Below, piece by piece: positions 57,217-64,000 of a stretch of 64,000 nt of DNA (the stretch's first letter is position 1; each line of letters begins with the position of its first letter). The translations under genes were made by a program, and so were the position numbers. Source of the DNA: Metellina segmentata. Lineage: Eukaryota > Arthropoda > Arachnida > Araneae > Tetragnathidae. The notes below the pieces were generated by a model, which ran no database searches, was not told the origin of the DNA, and saw only the letters and a list, made by a program, of their open reading frames with translations. The stretch covers positions 41,264,437 through 41,328,436 of the forward strand of contig OX375873.1 of assembly GCA_947359465.1 (NCBI GenBank), written 5' to 3'.

Positions 57217-57225
57217 AATGGTGCC
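57217..57225. repeat. 9 bp flanking direct repeat AATGGTGCC (right)
   Basis: Partner of 54310-54318. Confidence 0.75.
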
Positions 57226-58626
57226 GGTTCTGCCCGCGGTACTGGATAAACAGGGAAGTTGTGGCAGCCTGCTGATCCGCTGGGCTACTCAGGAATGTCG
57301 ACTGGTTCCTAGGAGATGCCTGGGTGTGCGTCTCTGATCACACATCGACACGAATCTATGAAGAAAACTTTTCCGGCTCAATTCGGACCTAAGGTTGACT
57401 GATAATAAAAAGCCGGACCACATATCTTCAGCACACACAATCCCAGGTCGACCCCGTCTACTCCCCGTCGAGACCACCCAGTTCAGACGAGGGCTTTTCG
57501 TATGGCGTTTCACAGGGCCTACTTCTAATGTTTCTTATTAGAGGCGTTCCCTAGCTTCGGCTAATCCGCTGTGGGTTTTAAATAACTCTGTACGGAGGGG
57601 TCTGCTTCCATTCGAAGAGGAAGAAGGTGGTGTGTTTTTCTCTTCCGTGTCAGTAAAACGTTCATTGTGTTCCTTCATTACTTGACATCTATCTTGTGCT
57701 TAAATCAGCTTGGTCATGTAAGTCTCTGGCCTCATAGAACTCAATGCAGCCAACCTTTTTGAATATGAATGGAAGAAAAGGAACTCTGGTATTTGACTCT
57801 CGACAATATTTGACAAACATATCTATTCCTTGAGCTCCTCTTCTCATTCCGGATGGCATAATTCTGTCATGCCATCCGGATTTGTTATAGAGTGTAGATG
57901 GATCGATCCCCTGGCAAGGTCGGGGCTTAGCACCCAAAATATTGGGGGAAGGTCAGACGTGGAGAACGAGAGAGAAACGCCAACGCTAAAAAAAGAGACG
58001 GAGGCTTTTTCGGTTGTGGCCAGCTATTTCGAAAAATATGGTAACTCTACAATTAAGAGGTGTACCATCGACGAATTGAATGAAAAATAAACGAAGTTAC
58101 CAAACAGAAACCAGTTTCCTTTACTGTGCCGTGCACCAGCAATAGAAATCTCTAGATTCCAGAAGGAAAAACCACCTGATTCCAAAAGAAGGAACCTGCA
58201 TATCCCGATGCCTTACTTCAACCTGGCGGTCACCCTATATAAAGGTATGTCCGTATTTCTATCCGATACCGATTGAGAACTCCACTTATTCTGATCGAAT
58301 CTGTGGTCAAAACTGAATATTGATATCCAGATCAAAATTGGGTAGAATAACAGTACAGTATGGGGGCTGATGCGTGAAATGTCGCAATCTGTCTGTAGGG
58401 CCATTTCTAAGTAAGACTAAAGGAATACAAACCAGAGGACTGCTAGTTTTAACCTCATCCAACCAAAAACTCGTGTTCACGGGCTTGTGTACATTGAATT
58501 TCGTGGACTCAAATGTTCTCACATAGGCGTGGTGCGGAAATTTTGAGAGTGGGTGTGGCGAACTGAAGTGTTGACCTCGGCAGCTTACAAGGTCAATGAT
58601 GTGGGGTTGTTCGCTGATCTTTCCAG
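57226..58626. other. GC-moderate spacer, no recognised gene
   Basis: Probably continues the element that hosts the foldback insertion. Open frames at 57689-57937 and 58307-58864 have no recognised domain, and the latter overlaps a SINE. The codons around 57960-58090 (TEAFSVVASYFEKYGN) look protein-like but unassigned. Confidence 0.4.
57848..57880. other. Perfect 12 bp-arm hairpin
   Basis: TCCGGATGGCAT (57848-57859) and ATGCCATCCGGA (57869-57880) are perfectly complementary around the loop AATTCTGTC. No function is assigned. Confidence 0.8.
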
Positions 58627-58902
58627 GCCATGGAGTCACTTGTTGCAAGAGTAACGGGCTAGCAACCGGAGGGTTCGAGTTCAAATGCAACCAAAACCGT
58701 CGTGTACAAAGGGGCTCAACTTTCCTCACGTTGGCTTGGCGTATAACTTTGGAGAGCTCCAGCTCAGGTGTGACCTCGTCATCTGACCTTGGTTCAAAAT
58801 GACGTTGTGTTGTCTTCGTATCTTTTTCTACGGGGGTGATCCTAGACCGTCGCCAATAGCCCATTGTGATGGTCCAGTGCGTCGTTCATTAAATACCTAC
58901 CC
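58627..58902 (+). repeat. tRNA-derived SINE
   Basis: The head has GGGTTCGAGTTC (B box, 58671-58682). The body has TCCTCACGTTGGCTTGG, CTCAGGTGTGACCTCGTCATC, and the tail CGTTCATTAAATACCTACC. It corresponds to the family in plus orientation. Confidence 0.75.
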
Positions 58903-58940
58903 ACCGATATTTCCCTTTGAGAATTTTGAATTTAGTATTG

Positions 58941-59137
58941 TTTAATTAAAGTCCCACCAGAGTAACACAAACGGTTATTATTGAAAGTCCGGAATAATCT
59001 GGGGACAACACCATTAAGGAATGATCCGAGGACAACACCATGAACCACGGTCAGAGGCCACACTTGTGCTGGCACCCTATTCTCCAAATTTCCACATTAA
59101 CGCCAATTTGAGGTCACGTCATATTTAAAGTGTAACC
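58941..59137 (-). repeat. SINE fragment, tail to tail with its neighbour
   Basis: TTTAATTAAAGTCCCACCAG, then GATCCGAGGACAACACC, CACGGTCAGAGG and CTATTCTCCAAATTTCC match the family's minus orientation. A segment with GGACAACACCAT is locally duplicated. The head is missing. Confidence 0.7.
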
Positions 59138-62100
59138 ATTTGTAATTTTTTTTTAATTCTGGAGAATAGCTGAGAATTTCGGGAAGTTAAAAAATTTTAA
59201 AATCAAGCTGTGAGTTTAGAATATGTTAAGTGTGACAAAATGGGAGTTTTTGAGAAAGCTGTTGGTTAAATGGATTGTTAGGGAGATAGATTGGAATGAA
59301 AGGTATTTAAATGATTTCTATATGGTCCAGGACTCATTAACGTGTTTATTTTAGAATACATAAAAGAATGAAATTATTAAAAAATTTAATTTAAAGAATT
59401 GAACAGTGTTTTCTTAAAGTGTGTGTGTTTCTATTTTTAAAAGTTACCTTAAATGTTGCTCGTATACGATAACTTGTAGACGGTAATAGATGACGTATAT
59501 TTTCCTGAATGTCTTCATGGTACGCACCTCAGTTTATTTATTAAAAATTTATTCCACCTTTATGAGTAGTGAAGTATTTCAATAGTGGAATATCACCAAT
59601 GTTGGATTGGAATACCCTTTACTGAGAGAGAAAATATGTCTAAATCCAACAATTCCTCCATACCCTGAGTGCATGCATACTCGAAGTTGTAAGGACTTGC
59701 AAATACTGCCTTTATTACAAAGCGAACACAAAAGGCTCATCAACAACACCATTTCTATTTAGATAGCCGGAAAGACAAATAGCCCACAAAAATAATTCCT
59801 TGGTGACGTTCCTTTGGAAACCGAGAAATATGTCACACAGTGTCTAAACTACCTGTACCAGCGGTTTCTGTCATCGTAACAAACGACCGCGAACACAAAA
59901 ATTGGAATATTCGGTGCTCTTAATGTGTCATAGAAAACCCCTATGTCGTTAATCCTCCATGTGGTTTTAACAAGATATCTCTGTCCATCAAGATTTCTCC
60001 AAATTTTGCTTGCGATGAGGGCATAATTTCTTACATAGTGGTAACTTGAACTTTGTAATTATATTTAAGGGGTTATGGTTATGATGCATGACATGAACAT
60101 AATATATGACTAGAAAAATACCCGACCCTACTCGGTTTGAATTGGTTTACTCTTCATTGTGAAGAGTTGATCAAAATGACTTGTGTCTTTCGTAGAATGA
60201 AATAATATTTTAACACCTTTCGCCATCTTTGCAATTTCTACAACTTACTTTGGACACAAATCCTACACATGCATATCCATTCATATAATACATTTCAAAT
60301 ACATAGCACCCTTGTTTTATAACAAAGCTACAAAATGACGAAAGGTGAACTAAGGTTTCTACTACAAAAGACGAATTTGAGAGAGGTTTGAAATTCCGTA
60401 TCTTAAGCTCTTTTCATGTTCAACTAAATAAATAAAAATGGCGATTTACGGGAGTGCTCTCCCCGACATAGTCAACAAAATAATATCGTTTTACTTGTGG
60501 CAGTCTTGCATCAGGAATGCGACATTGTGGAATTTCGCCCTCTTCTCATGTCATTATGACAAATAATGATTTAATATTTGAAAAGTTCTAGTTCGGATTT
60601 TTTAAACTATTCCTTCAATAATGTCATGATTACACTTAAAATTTGCTTTATCCTTACATACCTGCCACTTTAAGTAGAAAAGTTGTTTTAATGATATTAA
60701 TTCGTGATTCTTTTTTATCTCTTGATCTTGCACAGTTTCCACTTACAAGTAAAAAGTACACAAAATTTAGAAATGCGAAATTGATTCAGAATGAAAGAAT
60801 CAGAAAATATCACTACACACGATCAACCAAAACGAGTTTTATTTTCATTCCTGGGGGGTTCGTTGAAATATATCGTCTGTTCCAAATATTCGGAAATAGT
60901 TTACATTGCGCAAAGAACAAAAATAAAACTTGAAACAAATGATTTAACAAAGCTGAAATTCCATTATTTTTTTTAGCAGTACTTGAAAAGCAATCCATGT
61001 ATAATCGTAATACTCAATATTTTAGTTTTTCCAAAACTACCAAATTATGATTGTTTTCTTACTGAGATGTTTTAGCTTGAAACGTATCTCGATATAACAA
61101 TAAAGAAATGGTTAATATTGCATTCACTAAACAAATATACAATGTATAAAATAAATCACATTGAAATCAAATATCAGGAACAAAATTCATGTGATGCCTT
61201 CACAAACACACTATCGAACATAGAACATACAGACGAACAAACAGACTTACGCAACCAACTTCAGTCACTAAATGAAGATAATTACTCAGAGGATACAAAA
61301 TTTTAGGAAAATATATTAAACCGTGTGGACGTGTATAGAGCATACGCAATACAGACACCAAACGTGCAACAGGTGGATTTGACATCAGAAGGGTCCAAAA
61401 CGGATAGATAACTTAAAATGAGTAGAAAATATTCAATGTACAAACACCATTCTTATCTATAGAGATGGTTACATGAACTGGAATGGATCATGTAACATTC
61501 CAATAATTTTGAGACATTTAAATGCAGACCTTACTGTCCTAAAGGTTCTAGAAAAACAGTTCATTGTTCCAATGATGTAAGTAATTAAAAGTATCTCTCA
61601 AACTACTGCCATTATATATTTGCTCAATTAATGTAATAAAGCAAGACACTCCTGCATAAAAAAAATATTAAATTTTTACCTTTTAACCCTCGAAGTGGTT
61701 TCGACAAGATATCTCGTCCTTCAAGAACTAATAAATTTTGCTAATGACGAGAAATCTCATCGTCTTGATACTTACGATTTCTGATGATGACAAGATTAGG
61801 ACCGGGCTAATTTTCTTCTAATGGCGAGATATTTTGTTCAACAAGAGGTAGTCAGTTCGGCTAATGCCAAGATATCTCGACGAGCACAACACCATCAGAT
61901 GAATAAAACATTATTCAGAATAGAATTTTGCTGTACATAATAATTCTTTGACCTTACGGATCTTCAAGCTTCCCCCCAATAGAAAGAAAATCATGAACTG
62001 AAGTATGCTGCAAAGGATGGAAAGGAAAACTGTGCAACCAACAAGTATACCGTTAGGTAGGACACCTACATTTTCTGAGATTTTTTAAGCAAAATTGGTT

Positions 62101-64000
62101 AAAAGTAGCATGGCTAAGGATGAGAAGGGGTTTTTTTTGGAGGAGGAAGAATTCTCTCTGAAACTTTTAGAACGTTATAAAAATATTCCAAACTCTTTAC
62201 GATGTGTAAATGATTAGTTTTATTTAACGTGTAAAAACATAAAATGTTTTTATTTTTACATATGTAGTACTAAAATTGTACATTTTTTACGACAAAAAAA
62301 AATAAATTGTTGTGGGTTTGTGACAAATCCGTTGGGTGTCCTACATTAGATACTGTTTTTCGAATACACAATTATGACCTTTTGATATAACGAAAGTTTT
62401 TGAGTATAAGTTATCAATTGTGAATGTAACTGTGGTTTGGCTTTTGCTTCTTACTTACATATACATCCGTATAAAATCCTAGAAAACATTATAAAATTAG
62501 TTATTTCCTTCTACATACCTTATACAAGTATGTAACATTTTGGATCATTATTTTATTGTATGTTTAAGTTTTAATACATTGAAATTTAAACATAGTATAT
62601 GTATTCATTTTAATTCTTTTTTTTAATACTATTTATGCTTACATTGCTTTTAAAAGAATTTTCTTTTGGATTATATTTTGTTATATGTGAGCCTACCAAG
62701 TCAAAAAGTAATTGTTTTGTTTGAAATGAAAAAAGAGAGGTGCTGTAAAAAATTATATTTAAAATTTTACTCTATTTTTGCAAAAATATCTTATAATTTT
62801 ACTCTATTTTATGCTAAAATATCTTACAATTGTTTTTTATATTTTATTTTTAATTATATTAATAATAAATTTATGTGTTTATGAGCATATCAGCTATATC
62901 AATAGTTTTCTCTCTGTTGCCATTAAATCATTGTTAATAATCAAATCCCATTGTAACTCCCCTCCAACAGTTCTTTCAATTTTGAAACAGTAAACTTTTG
63001 AATATTGTTACGTAGCTTTGCATAACAATGCTTTCTCCTAACAGTGCAATTCGATGCTCTGTTTCTTCCCATTTCATGCAAAGTTTTTGTGCTATTAGCG
63101 TTGAAAAATCGAACTTCTGATATTTCACTTTGAATTTGGATCTATTTTTTTGCGATTCGAATTAACTTCGTTGAGAAACTCAACTTATTACTTCTTGAGT
63201 CCACACTTAAGCTGTTGATATCTCCTAAGATTGAAAATGGCTCGACGATTCTGGAAGGGATTTAAAAATATGTAAGTGTTTACCAAATTACTTTATGTTT
63301 TGTCTTTGAGCGTTTGGTAGTTTAGAATGTCTGAATTAATTTACAGAAATGAGATTGCTTTGTGTATTTTGACTATGTTTTCCTAACGTGTATCCCATCG
63401 CCCTATTTTTGTGAAGAGATGCATTAAGATTTTACTAAATGTACAAAGAATCTACAATTTGATTACAATACAAATTTTAAAAATTTACATTTTATTAAAT
63501 TAGACATTTAAAATTATAATCACGCCTTTTTGATTGACGGCCTTGTTCTAAGACATTCAGAAGTTTGGATTTCTTTTTGTTAGCTAGAATGATATCATTT
63601 ATGGCGATTTTGTAGTGTGCAAAACTATGCAATTATATAATCTTTCGGTCAGTTATTTAGAATTGTATTACAGAAAATTAGTTTAATTGGACAATCCCTC
63701 AGAGAAAGGGAATTCTATATCACACTTACACTCATCGAAAATTCATATTTTTGTTATTAATTATTTATTTGTTACTTTTCTTTTTAATAAAGTACCAAGG
63801 AGTGCCCCATTCCTGATTATACCCTCAAAGGGAAAGAATCGGAGGCACTTTTTGTGGTTACCTGGTTATTACTGTTTTTCCTTGTTCAAAAGTTTCAAAT
63901 GTATTCCCTTTCTGATCATAGTCAGGTCAGTGTCGCTGTGTAAGACATTTTTACTTGTTTCAGTTTCACCAATGTCAAAAACGACCGTCTGGGAGAAAAA
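59138..64000. other. AT-rich terminal region without recognised gene
   Basis: Apart from the degenerate repeats at 59945-60010 and 61680-61895, I see no coding similarity, RNA gene or paired repeat. Short frames (for example 60643-60933 and 61118-61306) lack recognisable domains. Confidence 0.5.
61680..61895. repeat. Degenerate AGATATCTCG repeats
   Basis: Several imperfect ~55 bp units share CTAATG-C-AGATATCTCG (or variants) and a TCAA/CAAGA segment. A related single unit occurs at 59955-60010 (TTTTAACAAGATATCTCTG, then CCATCAAGA). The CGAGATATCTCG core is palindromic. Confidence 0.5.

Noticed and set aside
62055..62346. Short inverted motif (TAGGACACC / GGTGTCCTA) as transposon ends
   Set aside because: Only about nine bases match, with no target duplication or second copy.

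Overview
The window is eukaryotic, AT-rich DNA made almost entirely of mobile-element copies and relics. I found no convincing host gene. The element mix (BEL/Pao and Ty3/gypsy LTR elements, RNase H-bearing LINEs, hAT, Tc1/mariner and P-element-like DNA transposons, tRNA-derived SINEs) suggests an arthropod. A spider or other arachnid is my guess, from the general look of the LINE and transposase relics and not from any diagnostic sequence.

Layout. 1-7.4 kb: SINE fragment, AT-rich spacer with two Helitron-like 3' ends, and a BED-finger hAT transposase broken by one frameshift (3753-5725). 7.4-11.3 kb: a 5'-truncated Ty3/gypsy element whose integrase lies BEFORE the reverse transcriptase, then RNase H and a probable LTR. 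11.3-12.2 kb: a duplicated ~310 bp repeat with a tRNA-like head. 12.2-22 kb: an old minus-strand BEL/Pao relic used as a landing pad. It carries an unidentified 1.16 kb insert (12403-13564), a much younger BEL/Pao copy with both LTRs and a CTAAC target duplication (13643-19039), and two hAT-type composite MITEs with 8 bp target duplications. 23.8-26.2 kb: SINE, Tc1 fragment and a minus-strand hAT relic. 26.3-29.1 kb: MITE-like elements and a P-element-like relic.

29.7-36.8 kb: a near full-length minus-strand LINE with gag-like ORF1 and EN-RT-RNase H ORF2. Its RT is interrupted by a 1.58 kb minisatellite made of homogeneous blocks (17, 17, 16 and 12 bp units). 37.4-46.3 kb: a repeat carrying a hAT MITE whose empty site is preserved near 26.7 kb, SINE copies, a Tc1 copy with a mutated catalytic acid, and a second fragment of the LINE ORF1. 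46.7-53.3 kb: an R1-like RT relic, a plus-strand LINE resembling the LOA group with a solo LTR inside ORF2, and another LINE RNase H relic. 54.3-57.2 kb: a 2.9 kb foldback-like DNA transposon with ~730 bp inverted termini, 9 bp flanking repeats and a transposase relic I cannot assign to a superfamily. 57.2-64 kb: mostly unannotatable AT-rich DNA with two SINE copies and degenerate repeats.

Almost every coding region is broken by stops or frameshifts, so most entries are pseudogenes. Some single-base frameshifts could be assembly errors. The best candidates for something new are the IN-first gypsy element, the foldback element and the step-graded minisatellite.
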